DNA from: Streptomyces sp. NBC_01803
GTDB lineage: Bacteria; Actinomycetota; Actinomycetes; Streptomycetales; Streptomycetaceae
DNA length: 64,000 nucleotides
Reading direction: 5' to 3'
NCBI RefSeq assembly: GCF_035917415.1
Contig: NZ_CP109073.1
Span: forward strand, 1,116,001 to 1,180,000
Shown: piece by piece, positions 16,571 to 25,711 of the stretch
Numbering within the stretch: the first letter of the stretch is position 1
Layout of the letters: each line of letters opens with the position of its first letter
Translations under genes and position numbers: made by a program
Notes under the pieces: model-generated
What the model was told of the DNA's origin: nothing
Databases searched by the model: none
Seen by the model: only the letters and a program-made list of their open reading frames with translations

Positions 16571-17953
16571 GTGAAAGAGATCTTGGACGCGATCAACGCG
16601 TTGGAGAGCTCGGACAGCACGACGGAGGACTTCGCCGCGCTGTCACTCCCCGAGTCGTACCGCGCCGTGACCGTGCACAAGGACGAGGCCAGCATGTTCG
16701 AGGGCCTCTCCAGCCGTGAGAAGGATCCGCGCCGCTCCCTGCACCTGGATGACGTCCCGGTGCCCGAACTCGGTCCCGGTGAGGCGCTCGTCGCCGTCAT
16801 GGCCAGCTCGGTCAACTACAACTCCGTGTGGACCTCGATCTTCGAGCCGGTGTCCACCTTCTCCTTCCTGGAGCGTTACGGAAGGCTCTCCCCGCTCACC
16901 AAGCGGCACGACCTGCCGTACCACGTCATCGGCTCGGACCTGTCCGGCGTGGTGCTCCGCACCGGCGTCGGGGTCAACGCCTGGAAGCCGGGGGACGAGG
17001 TCGTCGCCCACTGTCTGTCGGTGGAGCTGGAGTCCGCCGACGGGCACAACGACACCATGCTCGACCCCGAGCAGCGCATCTGGGGCTTCGAGACCAACTT
17101 CGGCGGCCTCGCCGAGATAGCCCTGGTCAAGTCCAACCAGCTCATGCCCAAGCCCCGCCACCTCTCCTGGGAGGAGGCCGCCGCCCCCGGCCTGGTGAAC
17201 TCCACCGCCTACCGGCAGCTCGTCTCCCGCAACGGCGCCGGCATGAAGCAGGGCGACAACGTGCTGATCTGGGGTGCCAGCGGCGGTCTCGGCTCGTACG
17301 CCACGCAGTTCGCGCTGGCCGGCGGCGCCAACCCGATCTGTGTCGTCTCCAGCCCCGAGAAGGCGGACATCTGCCGCCGGATGGGCGCGGAGGCGATCAT
17401 CGATCGCAACGCCGAGGGCTACAAGTTCTGGAAGGACGAGCACCACCAGGACCAGCGGGAGTGGCGCCGCTTCGGCGGCAAGATCCGCGAGCTGACCGGC
17501 GGCGAGGACGTGGACATCGTCTTCGAGCACCCCGGCCGGGAGACGTTCGGCGCCAGCGTCTACGTCACCCGCAAGGGCGGCACCATCGTGACCTGCGCCT
17601 CGACCTCCGGCTACGAGCACGTCTACGACAACCGCTACCTGTGGATGAGCCTGAAGCGCATCGTCGGCTCGCACTTCGCGAACTACCGCGAGGCGTGGGA
17701 GGCCAACCGCCTGATCGCCAAGGGCAAGATCCACCCGACGCTCTCCAAGACCTACACCCTGGAGCAGACCGGGCAGGCCGCCTTCGACGTGCACCGCAAC
17801 CTCCACCAGGGCAAGGTCGGCGTCCTCGCCCTCGCCCCGGCCGAGGGCCTGGGCGTGCGGGACCCCCAGCTGCGCGCCAAGCACCTGGACTCCATCAACC
17901 GGTTCCGGGACGACTCGTCGGAGCGGACCGATGGACACAGCGGGAGCGAGTGA
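16571..17953 (+). CDS. ccr: Crotonyl-CoA carboxylase/reductase
   Basis: The 460-residue protein reads along Streptomyces Ccr almost without gaps: LPESYRAVTVHKDE, DVPVPELGPGEALVAVMASS, SSVNYNSVWTSIFEP, the NADPH-binding WGASGGLGSYATQ and VFEHPGRETFGAS. It reductively carboxylates crotonyl-CoA to (2S)-ethylmalonyl-CoA with NADPH and CO2; residues tied to CO2 binding in studied homologues (the Asn in VNYN, Phe-Glu in GFETN, His in FEHPGR) are present. Start is GTG 16571, with GGAGG 5 nt upstream. First gene of a tight operon; also a source of ethylmalonyl-CoA extender units for polyketides. Confidence 0.95.
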   Translation: MKEILDAINALESSDSTTEDFAALSLPESYRAVTVHKDEASMFEGLSSREKDPRRSLHLDDVPVPELGPGEALVAVMASSVNYNSVWTSIFEPVSTFSFLERYGRLSPLTKRHDLPYHVIGSDLSGVVLRTGVGVNAWKPGDEVVAHCLSVELESADGHNDTMLDPEQRIWGFETNFGGLAEIALVKSNQLMPKPRHLSWEEAAAPGLVNSTAYRQLVSRNGAGMKQGDNVLIWGASGGLGSYATQFALAGGANPICVVSSPEKADICRRMGAEAIIDRNAEGYKFWKDEHHQDQREWRRFGGKIRELTGGEDVDIVFEHPGRETFGASVYVTRKGGTIVTCASTSGYEHVYDNRYLWMSLKRIVGSHFANYREAWEANRLIAKGKIHPTLSKTYTLEQTGQAAFDVHRNLHQGKVGVLALAPAEGLGVRDPQLRAKHLDSINRFRDDSSERTDGHSGSE

Positions 17954-17954
17954 G

Positions 17955-19970
17955 ATGGGCGCCAAACGGGACCGGCCGTGGCTGATGCGGACCTACGCCG
18001 GGCACTCCACCGCCGAGGCGTCCAACGAGCTGTACCGGCGCAACCTCGCCAAGGGTCAGACGGGCCTGTCGGTCGCGTTCGACCTGCCGACCCAGACCGG
18101 CTACGACCCCGACCACATCCTCGCCCGCGGCGAGGTCGGCCGGGTCGGCGTGCCCGTGGCGCACCTGGGCGACATGCGGAAGCTGTTCCACGGCATCCCG
18201 CTGGACCGCATGAACACCTCCATGACGATCAACGCCACCGCCATGTGGCTGCTCGCGCTCTACCGGACCGCGGCCGAGGAGCAGGGCGCCGACCCGGCCC
18301 TGCTCCAGGGCACGACGCAGAACGACATCGTCAAGGAGTACCTCTCACGCGGGACGTACGTCTTCCCGCCCGAGCCGTCCCTCCGGCTGACGACGGACAT
18401 GATCGCGTACACCGTGCACCACGTGCCGAAGTGGAACCCGATCAACATCTGCAGCTACCACCTCCAGGAGGCCGGCGCCACGCCGGTCCAGGAGATCGCC
18501 TACGCGATGTCCACCGCCATCGCGGTGCTGGACGCCGTGCGCGACTCCGGCCAGGTGGCTCAGGACCGGCTCGGTGAGGTGGTCGCCCGCATCTCCTTCT
18601 TCGTCAACGCGGGCGTCCGCTTCGTCGAGGAGATGTGCAAGATGCGGGCCTTCACCCGTATCTGGGACAAGATCACGACCGAGCGGTACGGCATCGCCGA
18701 CGCCAAGCAGCGCCGGTTCCGCTACGGCGTGCAGGTCAACTCGCTCGGCCTGACCGAGGCGCAGCCGGAGAACAACGTCCAGCGCATCGTCCTGGAGATG
18801 CTGGCCGTCACCCTCTCCCGCGACGCCCGCGCCCGCGCCGTGCAGCTCCCCGCCTGGAACGAGGCCCTCGGTCTGCCACGCCCCTGGGACCAGCAGTGGT
18901 CGCTGCGCATCCAGCAGGTGCTGGCCGAGGAGAGCGACCTGCTGGAGTACGAGGACATCTTCGAGGGCAGCCAGGTCATCGAGGCCAAGACCCAGGAGCT
19001 GGTCCGGGACTCGCTGGCCGAGATGGCGCGGATCGAGGAGATGGGCGGGGCGATGGCGGCCGTCGCCTCCGGTTATCTGAAGTCGGAGCTGGTCGCCTCG
19101 CACGCCAGGCGCCGGGCCCGCATCGAGTCGGGCGAGGAGAAGATCGTGGGCGTCAACGCCTACGAGTCGACCGAGCCCAGCCCGCTGACCGCCGACCTGG
19201 ACACCGCGATCATGACGGTGGACCCCGACAACGAGGCCCGCGTCGTCGAGTCGCTGGAGGAGTGGCGCGGACGCCGCGACGCCGACGCCGTGCGGCGGGC
19301 GCTGGCCGAGCTGAAGCGGACCGCCGAGGGCGACGGAAATCTGATGATCCCGTCCCTGGTGTGCGCCCGTGAGGGCGTCACCACCGGCGAGTGGGCCGGG
19401 GCGCTGCGCGAGGTCTTCGGCGAGTACCGCGCGCCGACCGGTGTCAGCAGCGCGCCCGTGGCCGTCACGGCGGAGGAATCGGGCGGCGGCGAGCTGGCCG
19501 ACGTTCGCCGCCGCGCCGCCGACACCGCCGCCGAGCTGGGTGTCGGCCGGCTGCGGCTGCTGGTCGGCAAGCCGGGTCTGGACGGGCACAGCAACGGTGC
19601 GGAGCAGATCGCCGTGCGCGCCAGGGACGCCGGGTTCGAGGTGATCTACCAGGGCATCCGGCTCACCCCGGAGCAGATCGTCTCGGCCGCCGTGGCCGAG
19701 GACGTGCACTGCGTGGGCCTGTCCATCCTCTCCGGCTCGCACGCCAAGCTGGTGCCCGACGTCCTGCGGCGGCTGCGCGAGGCCGGCGCCGGGGACATCC
19801 CCGTCGTGGTCGGTGGCATCATCCCCTCCGCCGACGGCGCGGCGCTGCGTGCCGCCGGGGTGGCCGCGGTGTTCACCCCGAAGGACTTCGGCATCACCGG
19901 GATCATCGGCCGTATCGTCAACGAGATCCGCATCGCCCACAAGCTCGACCCCCTGGAGGTTTCCTCATGA
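17955..19970 (+). CDS. ecm: Ethylmalonyl-CoA mutase, B12-dependent (MeaA type)
   Basis: The 671-residue protein is a fused coenzyme B12-dependent acyl-CoA mutase. The catalytic barrel (about 1-510) starts WLMRTYAGHSTAEASNELYR, and the C-terminal B12-binding domain (about 540-660) has the DGHSNG form of the D-x-H-x-x-G cobalt-ligand motif, followed by SILSGSH and VVGGIIP. Streptomyces MeaA-type proteins of this length convert ethylmalonyl-CoA to methylsuccinyl-CoA. The ATG at 17955 begins 1 nt after the ccr stop; an ATG at 17931 would overlap ccr. Translational coupling to ccr and the downstream lyase supports the pathway role. Confidence 0.92.
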   Translation: MGAKRDRPWLMRTYAGHSTAEASNELYRRNLAKGQTGLSVAFDLPTQTGYDPDHILARGEVGRVGVPVAHLGDMRKLFHGIPLDRMNTSMTINATAMWLLALYRTAAEEQGADPALLQGTTQNDIVKEYLSRGTYVFPPEPSLRLTTDMIAYTVHHVPKWNPINICSYHLQEAGATPVQEIAYAMSTAIAVLDAVRDSGQVAQDRLGEVVARISFFVNAGVRFVEEMCKMRAFTRIWDKITTERYGIADAKQRRFRYGVQVNSLGLTEAQPENNVQRIVLEMLAVTLSRDARARAVQLPAWNEALGLPRPWDQQWSLRIQQVLAEESDLLEYEDIFEGSQVIEAKTQELVRDSLAEMARIEEMGGAMAAVASGYLKSELVASHARRRARIESGEEKIVGVNAYESTEPSPLTADLDTAIMTVDPDNEARVVESLEEWRGRRDADAVRRALAELKRTAEGDGNLMIPSLVCAREGVTTGEWAGALREVFGEYRAPTGVSSAPVAVTAEESGGGELADVRRRAADTAAELGVGRLRLLVGKPGLDGHSNGAEQIAVRARDAGFEVIYQGIRLTPEQIVSAAVAEDVHCVGLSILSGSHAKLVPDVLRRLREAGAGDIPVVVGGIIPSADGAALRAAGVAAVFTPKDFGITGIIGRIVNEIRIAHKLDPLEVSS

Positions 19971-20926
19971 GCACCAACCGGCTGCGCGCGCGGCGTTCCT
20001 GTCTGGCCGTGCCCGGCAGCAGCCCGCGTTTCCTGGAGAAGGCGCAGGGGCTGCCGGCGGACCAGGTCTTCCTCGACCTGGAGGACGCCTGCGCGCCGAT
20101 CGCCAAGGAAGGTGCCCGGCACACGGTGGTCCAGGCGCTCAACGAGGGCGACTGGGGCGACAAGATCAAGGTCGTCCGGGTCAACGACTGGACCACGCAC
20201 TGGACCTACCGCGACGTGATCACCGTCGTGGAGGGCGCCGGCCCGAACCTGGACTGCATCATGCTGCCCAAGGTGCAGGACGCCGAGCAGGTGAAGGCGC
20301 TGGACCTGCTGCTCACCCAGATCGAGAAGACCATGGGCTTCGAGGTCGGCCGCATCGGCATCGAGGCGCAGATCGAGAACGCCAGGGGCCTGATCAACGT
20401 CGACGCCATCGCCGAGGCGTCGCCCCGGCTGGAGACGATCATCTTCGGCCCGGCCGACTTCATGGCGTCGATCAACATGAAGTCCCTGGTCGTGGGCGAG
20501 CAGCCGCCGGGCTACCCGGCCGACGCCTACCACTACATCCTGATGCGGATTCTGATGGCGGCCCGCGCCAACGACCTGCAGGCCATCGACGGCCCCTACC
20601 TCCAGATCCGCAACGTCGACGGCTTCACCGACGTCGCCAAGCGGGCCGCGGCACTGGGCTTCGACGGCAAGTGGGTGCTGCACCCCGGGCAGATCGACGC
20701 GGCCAACGAGGTCTTCTCCCCCAGCCAGGAGGACTACGACCACGCCGAGCTGATCCTGGACGCCTACGAGTTCTTCACCTCCAGCGAGGGCGGCGCCAAG
20801 GGCTCCGCGATGCTCGGCGACGAGATGATCGACGAGGCGAGCCGCAAGATGGCCCTGGTGGTCGCGGGCAAGGGCCGCGCGGCGGGCCTGACGCGCACCA
20901 GCAAGTTCGAGCCGCCCGCCGCCTGA
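19967..20926 (+). CDS. mcl: HpcH/HpaI (CitE)-family CoA lyase, malyl/methylmalyl-CoA type
   Basis: The 319-residue TIM-barrel protein of the citrate lyase beta/HpcH family shows RSCLAVPGSSPRFLEKA, the metal-site blocks FLDLEDA and GIEAQIENARGL, and FGPADFMASI. In the ethylmalonyl-CoA pathway the enzyme splits (2R,3S)-beta-methylmalyl-CoA into propionyl-CoA and glyoxylate. The ATG overlaps the mutase stop (ATGA), and 34 nt separate it from the hydratase. Malyl-CoA or citramalyl-CoA activity cannot be excluded from sequence. Confidence 0.87.
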   Translation: MSTNRLRARRSCLAVPGSSPRFLEKAQGLPADQVFLDLEDACAPIAKEGARHTVVQALNEGDWGDKIKVVRVNDWTTHWTYRDVITVVEGAGPNLDCIMLPKVQDAEQVKALDLLLTQIEKTMGFEVGRIGIEAQIENARGLINVDAIAEASPRLETIIFGPADFMASINMKSLVVGEQPPGYPADAYHYILMRILMAARANDLQAIDGPYLQIRNVDGFTDVAKRAAALGFDGKWVLHPGQIDAANEVFSPSQEDYDHAELILDAYEFFTSSEGGAKGSAMLGDEMIDEASRKMALVVAGKGRAAGLTRTSKFEPPAA

Positions 20927-20960
20927 GAGCGTCCAGAGCCGTGAGAGGAGTCCGCCCACC

Positions 20961-21470
20961 ATGCAGTTCGGCCGCACCTACGAAGAGTTCGCCGTCGGGG
21001 ATGTGTACAAGCACTGGCCCGGCAAGACGGTGACCGAGTACGACGACCACCTGTTCTGTCTGCTCACCATGAACCACCACCCGTTGCACATGGACGCCAA
21101 CTACGCGGAGAAGACCACCGACTTCGGCCGCAACGTCGTCGTGGGCAACTACATCTACTCGCTGCTGCTGGGCATGTCCGTCCCGGACGTCTCCGGCAAG
21201 GCCATCGCCAACCTGGAGGTCGAGTCGCTGAAGCACGTGGCGCCGACCTTCCACGGCGACACCATCTACGGCGAGACCACCGTGCTGGACAAGACGCCGT
21301 CGCGCTCCCGGCCCGACCGGGGCATCGTGCACGTGGAGACCCGCGGCTTCAAGCAGGACGGCACCCTGGTCTGCGTCTTCCGCCGCAAGGTGATGGTGCC
21401 GACCGCCACCTACATCAAGGAGCGCGGCGGCGAGCAGCCCGGCCGCCCCGAGCCGCGCGGGAAGGAATGA
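20961..21470 (+). CDS. mch: MaoC-like dehydratase, probable mesaconyl-CoA hydratase
   Basis: The 169-residue single hot-dog protein has an FGRTYEEFAVGDVYKHWPGKTVTE opening (split in the family by a variable loop) and the MaoC hydratase block with Asp/His (FCLLTMNHHPLHMDANYAE). In this operon it should interconvert mesaconyl-C1-CoA and beta-methylmalyl-CoA. Some bacterial mesaconyl-CoA hydratases are about 340 residues with two hot-dog units; the short form here fits Streptomyces-type single-domain members. A GAGAGGAG site precedes the ATG, and the next gene starts 1 nt after the stop. Confidence 0.83.
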   Translation: MQFGRTYEEFAVGDVYKHWPGKTVTEYDDHLFCLLTMNHHPLHMDANYAEKTTDFGRNVVVGNYIYSLLLGMSVPDVSGKAIANLEVESLKHVAPTFHGDTIYGETTVLDKTPSRSRPDRGIVHVETRGFKQDGTLVCVFRRKVMVPTATYIKERGGEQPGRPEPRGKE

Positions 21471-21471
21471 G

Positions 21472-22683
21472 ATGGGCAGGCTGGCGCAGACAGACGGACT
21501 GACCGAGATCCAGCGGGAGATCCTCTCCACCGTCCGTACCTTCGTCGAGAAGGAGATCATCCCGGTCGCGACCGAGCTGGAGCACCGGGACGAGTACCCG
21601 ACCGAGATCGTCGAGGGCCTCAAGGACCTCGGGCTGTTCGGTCTGATGATCCCCGAGGAGTACGGCGGGCTCGGTGAGTCGCTCCTGACCTACGCGCTGT
21701 GCGTGGAGGAGATCGCCCGCGGCTGGATGAGCGTCTCGGGCATCATCAACACCCACTTCATCGTGGCGTACCTGCTCCTCCAGCACGGCACCCAGGAGCA
21801 GCGGGACCACTTCCTGCCGCGGATGGCGACCGGCGAGGTGCGCGGCGCGTTCTCCATGTCGGAGCCGGGCCTCGGCTCGGACGTGTCCGCGATCACCACC
21901 AAGGGCGTCAGGGCCGAGGACGGCGACGGGTACCTCCTGACCGGCCAGAAGATGTGGCTGACCAACGGCGGCTCGGCCAACCTGGTCGCGGTGCTGTGCC
22001 GCACCGACGAGGGCCTGCCCGAGGGCACCCCGCCGCACAAGTCGCTGACCACGTTCCTGGTGGAGAAGGAGCCGGGCTTCGGCGAGGTCAAGCCGGGGCT
22101 CACGGTCCCCGGCAAGATCGACAAGATGGGCTACAAGGGGGTCGACACCACCGAGCTGATCCTCGACGGCCTGCGCGTGCCGGCCGACCGGGTGCTCGGC
22201 GGGACCACCGGCCGCGGCTTCTACCAGATGATGGACGGCGTCGAGGTCGGCCGCGTCAACGTGGCGGCCCGCGGCTGCGGCGTCGCGCAGCGGGCGTTCG
22301 AGCTGGGCATCGCCTACGCGCAGCAGCGGCACACCTTCGGCAAGCCGATCGCGCAGCACCAGGCCATCCAGTTCAAGCTCGCCGAGATGGCCACCAAGGT
22401 CGAGGCGGCGCACGCGCTGATGGTGAAGGCGGCCAAGACGAAGGACGACGGCCGGCGCAACGACCTGGAGGCGGGGATGGCCAAGTACCTCGCGTCCGAG
22501 TACTGCAAGGAGGTCGTGGAGGACTCCTTCCGCATCCACGGCGGCTACGGCTTCTCCAAGGAGTACGAGATCGAGCGGCTCTACCGCGAGGCGCCGATGC
22601 TGCTCATCGGGGAGGGCACGGCCGAGATCCAGAAGATGATCGTCGGCCGCAGGCTCCTGGAGGAGTACAAGCTCCGCTCCTGA
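21472..22683 (+). CDS. mcd: Acyl-CoA dehydrogenase, probable methylsuccinyl-CoA dehydrogenase
   Basis: The 403-residue FAD enzyme has standard acyl-CoA dehydrogenase blocks: FSMSEPGLGSD, KMWLTNGG, the YAQQRHTFGKPIAQHQAIQ helix split around residue 285-300, and the C-terminal RIHGGYGFSKEYEIERLYRE with GEGTAEIQ. The family usually carries a catalytic Glu in the C-terminal domain. Methylsuccinyl-CoA dehydrogenases of alphaproteobacteria have an N-terminal extension that is absent here, so specificity rests on the operon. It would oxidise (2S)-methylsuccinyl-CoA to mesaconyl-CoA, completing the pathway between ccr and mcl. Confidence 0.85.
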   Translation: MGRLAQTDGLTEIQREILSTVRTFVEKEIIPVATELEHRDEYPTEIVEGLKDLGLFGLMIPEEYGGLGESLLTYALCVEEIARGWMSVSGIINTHFIVAYLLLQHGTQEQRDHFLPRMATGEVRGAFSMSEPGLGSDVSAITTKGVRAEDGDGYLLTGQKMWLTNGGSANLVAVLCRTDEGLPEGTPPHKSLTTFLVEKEPGFGEVKPGLTVPGKIDKMGYKGVDTTELILDGLRVPADRVLGGTTGRGFYQMMDGVEVGRVNVAARGCGVAQRAFELGIAYAQQRHTFGKPIAQHQAIQFKLAEMATKVEAAHALMVKAAKTKDDGRRNDLEAGMAKYLASEYCKEVVEDSFRIHGGYGFSKEYEIERLYREAPMLLIGEGTAEIQKMIVGRRLLEEYKLRS

Positions 22684-22743
22684 GCGGGCCCCGCCGGGGC
22701 GGCGCGGACACCGGGTCCGCGCCGCGCCCGGCCCTGAAGACCG

Positions 22744-22779
22744 GTCTGGCCCGGGGTGACGTCACCCCCCGGGCCAGAC
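22744..22779 (+). terminator. Stem-loop after the ethylmalonyl-CoA operon
   Basis: A 13-bp perfect stem (GTCTGGCCCGGGG paired with CCCCGGGCCAGAC) encloses a 10-nt loop that contains TGACGTCA. It sits 61 nt past the acyl-CoA dehydrogenase stop, without a U-run, as is common for streptomycete terminators. Confidence 0.7.
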
Positions 22780-22973
22780 GGATTCTCCTCCGCCGTGCCG
22801 CGAGCGTGTGCCGGAAGCGCGCCGTCAGCGCCCCCCGCCGGGGCCTGAGCGGACAGGTCCGCGCCGCCGGGCGGAGCGGGGCCGGTGACGCGCCAAAGGC
22901 GCTCACCCCCGTGCGAATGCGGCGGACATCACCTGCGCCGGGCGGCACGTATCACAGTGACCCGCCCGCTGGC

Positions 22974-23002
22974 TTGCCGAGTTACGGTCCGAAACCTATA
23001 GC
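22974..23002 (+). promoter_or_regulatory. Promoter for psd-pssA
   Basis: TTGCCG (22974-22979) and TATAGC (22997-23002) are spaced by 17 nt, a good sigma70-type pair, 65 nt before the psd ATG. Confidence 0.6.
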
Positions 23003-23067
23003 ATCGACGCAGCCGCTCCGCTTCGAAGGGAAGGCGCGGCTTCCCCCGCTGACGAAGGTAAGGTCTC

Positions 23068-23715
23068 ATGCCTCACCGCTCCATTCCGCTACCCAGCGGC
23101 CGGGTGCGCCTGGCGCGCGGCGCGTCGCCCTGGCTGGTGCCGACGGTGGCCGCCGCCGCGACCGGCCTGGTGAAGGCGCGTCACTCCGGTCGCTGGGCCG
23201 CGGTCGCCGTCCCCACCACCGCGCTCGCCGCCGGCATGCTCTGGTTCTTCCGCGACCCCGAGCGCGAGATCGGCCAGGGCCGGGTGATCTCCCCCGCCGA
23301 CGGTGTGGTGCAGAGCATCATGCCGTGGCCCGACGGCCGCGTCCGGGTGGCGATCTTCATGAGCCCGCTGAACGTGCACGTCAACCGCGCTCCGGTGGCG
23401 GGCACGGTCGCCTCCATCGAGCACATCCCCGGCGGGTATGTGCCGGCGTTCAACAAGGAGAGCGAGCACAACGAGCGGGTCCTCTGGCGCTTCGACAGTG
23501 AGCTCGGCGACATCGAGATGATCCAGATCGCCGGCACGGTGGCCCGCCGGATCGTGCCGTACGTCCCCCAGGGCTGCAAGGTGGAGCAGGGCGACCGCGT
23601 CGGGCTGATCCGCTTCGGCTCGCGTGTCGACGTCTACCTCCCCGAGGGCATCGCGCCCGCGGTCGAAGTCGGCCAGCGCACGACCGCGGGAGTGACCCGA
23701 CTTGACCGTGATTGA
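23068..23715 (+). CDS. psd: Phosphatidylserine decarboxylase proenzyme, short type
   Basis: The 215-residue protein is of the short (archaeal-type) Psd class. A hydrophobic N-terminal part for membrane attachment (WLVPTVAAAATGLV ... VAVPTTALAAGMLWFF) precedes the core VISPADGVVQSI, FMSPLNVHVNRAP and the self-cleavage site IRFGSRVDVYLP, where Gly184-Ser185 would yield the alpha chain with a pyruvoyl group. It decarboxylates phosphatidylserine to phosphatidylethanolamine. The pssA start lies inside its 3' end, so the two steps of PE synthesis are coupled. Confidence 0.9.
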   Translation: MPHRSIPLPSGRVRLARGASPWLVPTVAAAATGLVKARHSGRWAAVAVPTTALAAGMLWFFRDPEREIGQGRVISPADGVVQSIMPWPDGRVRVAIFMSPLNVHVNRAPVAGTVASIEHIPGGYVPAFNKESEHNERVLWRFDSELGDIEMIQIAGTVARRIVPYVPQGCKVEQGDRVGLIRFGSRVDVYLPEGIAPAVEVGQRTTAGVTRLDRD

Positions 23716-24550
23716 CCGGAAGAGCGCGGTTTCCTGGGCTGCCGAGGACGACGAGGAGCCCGATGACCTGCCGCTGTCGATGCGGCTGTCGATAGCGGAC
23801 ACCCTGACGCTCTCCAACGCCACCTGCGGGTTCCTGGCGGTGTACTTCACCACCACCGGGGTGCTCATCCCTCACCTGCTGGACCGGGGCGACGCCGGCG
23901 TCGTGCGGAACAACGCGGCCACCGCCGTGCTGCTGATGCTGCTCGCCTCCGTCTTCGACCTCTTCGACGGCCTGGTGGCGCGCAAGCTGCGCAGCTCCGC
24001 CATGGGCGCCGAGCTGGACAACCTCTCGGACCTGATCAGCTTCGGGCTGGCCCCCGCCTACTTCGTCCTGGTGTGGGGGATGGTGGTCGGTGACATCCAC
24101 GAGCCATTGTCGGCACTGGCCGCGATCGTGGTGCTACTGGCCGTGGTGCTCCGGCTGGCCAGATTCTCCTGTGTGACCGTGCCGAACGGCGTGTTCCAGG
24201 GCATGCCGAGCCCCTTCGGGGCGCTCACGGTGGTCTCCATCGTGCTGCTGGAGCTGCCCTTCACGCCGACGCTGCTCGCCATCCTCGGGGTCGCCTGGCT
24301 CATGGTGAGCCGCGTCGAGTACCCCAAGCCGCGCGGCACGCTCGCGGTCGCCATGCTGAGCTGGATCGTGCTCAGCATGGCCCTGCTGACCGCCTGGGCC
24401 TTCGACGCGCCCGGCGGCGAGCTGCTCCTCCAGACAGGCTGCTCGCTCCAGCTCGTGCTGGGCGCGGTGATCCCGCTCTTCGCGATGGTCCGCCGGGTGT
24501 ACACCTTCCGCGACAACCGCCGCGAGGCGCGGGCCGGCGCCCAGTCGTGA
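23702..24550 (+). CDS. pssA: CDP-diacylglycerol-serine O-phosphatidyltransferase
   Basis: The 282-residue integral membrane protein has the full CDP-alcohol phosphotransferase motif D-G-x2-A-R-x8-G-x3-D-x3-D (DGLVARKLRSSAMGAELDNL followed by SD) and SFGLAPAYF. Several further hydrophobic helices follow. It makes phosphatidylserine from CDP-diacylglycerol and serine, feeding the overlapping psd product. The start is TTG 23702, 14 nt inside psd, which fits the family N-terminus and coupling. Confidence 0.88.
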   Translation: MTVIDRKSAVSWAAEDDEEPDDLPLSMRLSIADTLTLSNATCGFLAVYFTTTGVLIPHLLDRGDAGVVRNNAATAVLLMLLASVFDLFDGLVARKLRSSAMGAELDNLSDLISFGLAPAYFVLVWGMVVGDIHEPLSALAAIVVLLAVVLRLARFSCVTVPNGVFQGMPSPFGALTVVSIVLLELPFTPTLLAILGVAWLMVSRVEYPKPRGTLAVAMLSWIVLSMALLTAWAFDAPGGELLLQTGCSLQLVLGAVIPLFAMVRRVYTFRDNRREARAGAQS

Positions 24551-24602
24551 GGTCCGGCGACGGGGCCCAAGAGCCCGTAGCACGCTGAGACCCGGACAAC
24601 GA

Positions 24603-24643
24603 GAGGCCGGGGCCCGAACACCCAGTGTTCGGGCCCCGGCCTC
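24603..24643 (+). terminator. Strong terminator after pssA
   Basis: A perfect 19-bp inverted repeat (24603-24621 and 24625-24643, core GGCCGGGGCCCGAACAC) with a 3-nt loop lies 52 nt after the pssA stop. It can work on both strands. Confidence 0.85.
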
Positions 24644-25031
24644 CGTCACGTCGACGGTGGCGGCGCCGCGGGACACAGACCGTGCCGCGCGGCCGTACCG
24701 CGCGGCCGAGTGGCGGGGGCGCCGAGGGCGCCGGCGGCGGTCTGACGGTCGCGGAGGGCGTTGATGGCGCGGCCGGGCCGGCCGCGCGGGCGGCGAGCCG
24801 GGGCAGTCCTCGATACCAGGGCTTTCCCATGCTGCCGAACGGCACGCCGGCGCCGTGGGCCCGGCTGTCGTCGAAGGTGAGGCCGCGGACGGACAGGGGC
24901 GGGACGGCGCGGCCGTTGGACCAGCGCCGCGTTCGCGGCACCGTCCCTGGAACGCGGGGAGGTCGCGGGCTCCGCACGTACCCGACGGGCGTGGATGAAC
25001 GCTGTCGGTGGGGCGTAGCAGAATGGCCCGC
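24644..25031. other. Intergenic DNA, no gene seen
   Basis: 388 nt of very GC-rich sequence. Open frames here have no family resemblance and no good ribosome-binding site. I see nothing functional in it beyond the presumed promoter of the metallo-hydrolase gene. Confidence 0.4.
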
Positions 25032-25676
25032 ATGGAGCTGACCAAGAAGGGCCACGCCTGCGTCCGGCTGACCAAGGAGGGGCGCACCCTCGTCATCGAC
25101 CCGGGGGCGTTCAGCGAGCAGGACGCGGCGGCCGGCGCGGACGCCCTGCTCGTGACGCACGAGCATGTGGACCACTTCGACGAGGGACGACTGCGGGCCG
25201 CCCTGGAGGCGAACGCGGCGGCGGAGCTGTGGACCCTGGCGAGCGTCGCCGACCAGCTCTCCGGGGCGTTCCCGGGACGGGTGCACACGGTCGGCAAGGG
25301 TGACACGTTCACCGCGGCCGGCTTCGAGGTGGAGGCGCACGGCGAGCTGCACGCGGTGATCCACCCGGATCTGCCGCGCGTGACGAACGTCGGCTTCGTG
25401 GTGGACGGCGATGTCTTCCACCCCGGGGACGCGCTGACCGTGCCGGGCCGCGAGGTGGGCACCCTGCTGCTTCCCGTGCACGCCCCGTGGAACAAGTTCG
25501 CCGAGATCGTGGACTATGTCCGGGAGGTCCGGCCCGAGCGCGCCGTCGCGGTGCACGACGGGCTGCTCTCCGACATCGGCCACCTGGTCTACGGGCGGAA
25601 CCTGGGCCCCCAGGGGCCGGGGATCGGCGGCACCGCCTACGCCCGGCTCGTGCCCGGCGAGTCCACCACCGTCTGA
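25032..25676 (+). CDS. MBL-fold metallo-hydrolase
   Basis: A 214-residue beta-lactamase-like metallohydrolase (UlaG-like short type). The metal motif is LLVTHEHVDHFD (H-x-H-x-D-H), preceded by the strand TLVIDPGAF and followed by FHPGDAL. Substrate unknown; relatives include lactonases and RNases, but the length and the MELTKKGHACVRL start fit a widespread, uncharacterised actinobacterial group. The start is ATG 25032; ATG 25023 is also in frame. xthA follows after 35 nt in the same direction. Confidence 0.8.
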   Translation: MELTKKGHACVRLTKEGRTLVIDPGAFSEQDAAAGADALLVTHEHVDHFDEGRLRAALEANAAAELWTLASVADQLSGAFPGRVHTVGKGDTFTAAGFEVEAHGELHAVIHPDLPRVTNVGFVVDGDVFHPGDALTVPGREVGTLLLPVHAPWNKFAEIVDYVREVRPERAVAVHDGLLSDIGHLVYGRNLGPQGPGIGGTAYARLVPGESTTV

Positions 25677-25711
25677 GCAAGCGTCGTCGACCAGCGTCCG
25701 AGAGAGCCACC

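Noticed and set aside
23089..23868. Minus-strand frame over psd
   Set aside because: Shadow of psd, which has all catalytic motifs on the plus strand.
24625..25041. 138-residue plus-strand frame between pssA and the metallo-hydrolase
   Set aside because: It begins inside the terminator stem, has no ribosome-binding site and reads as low-complexity Arg/Gly/Pro sequence.
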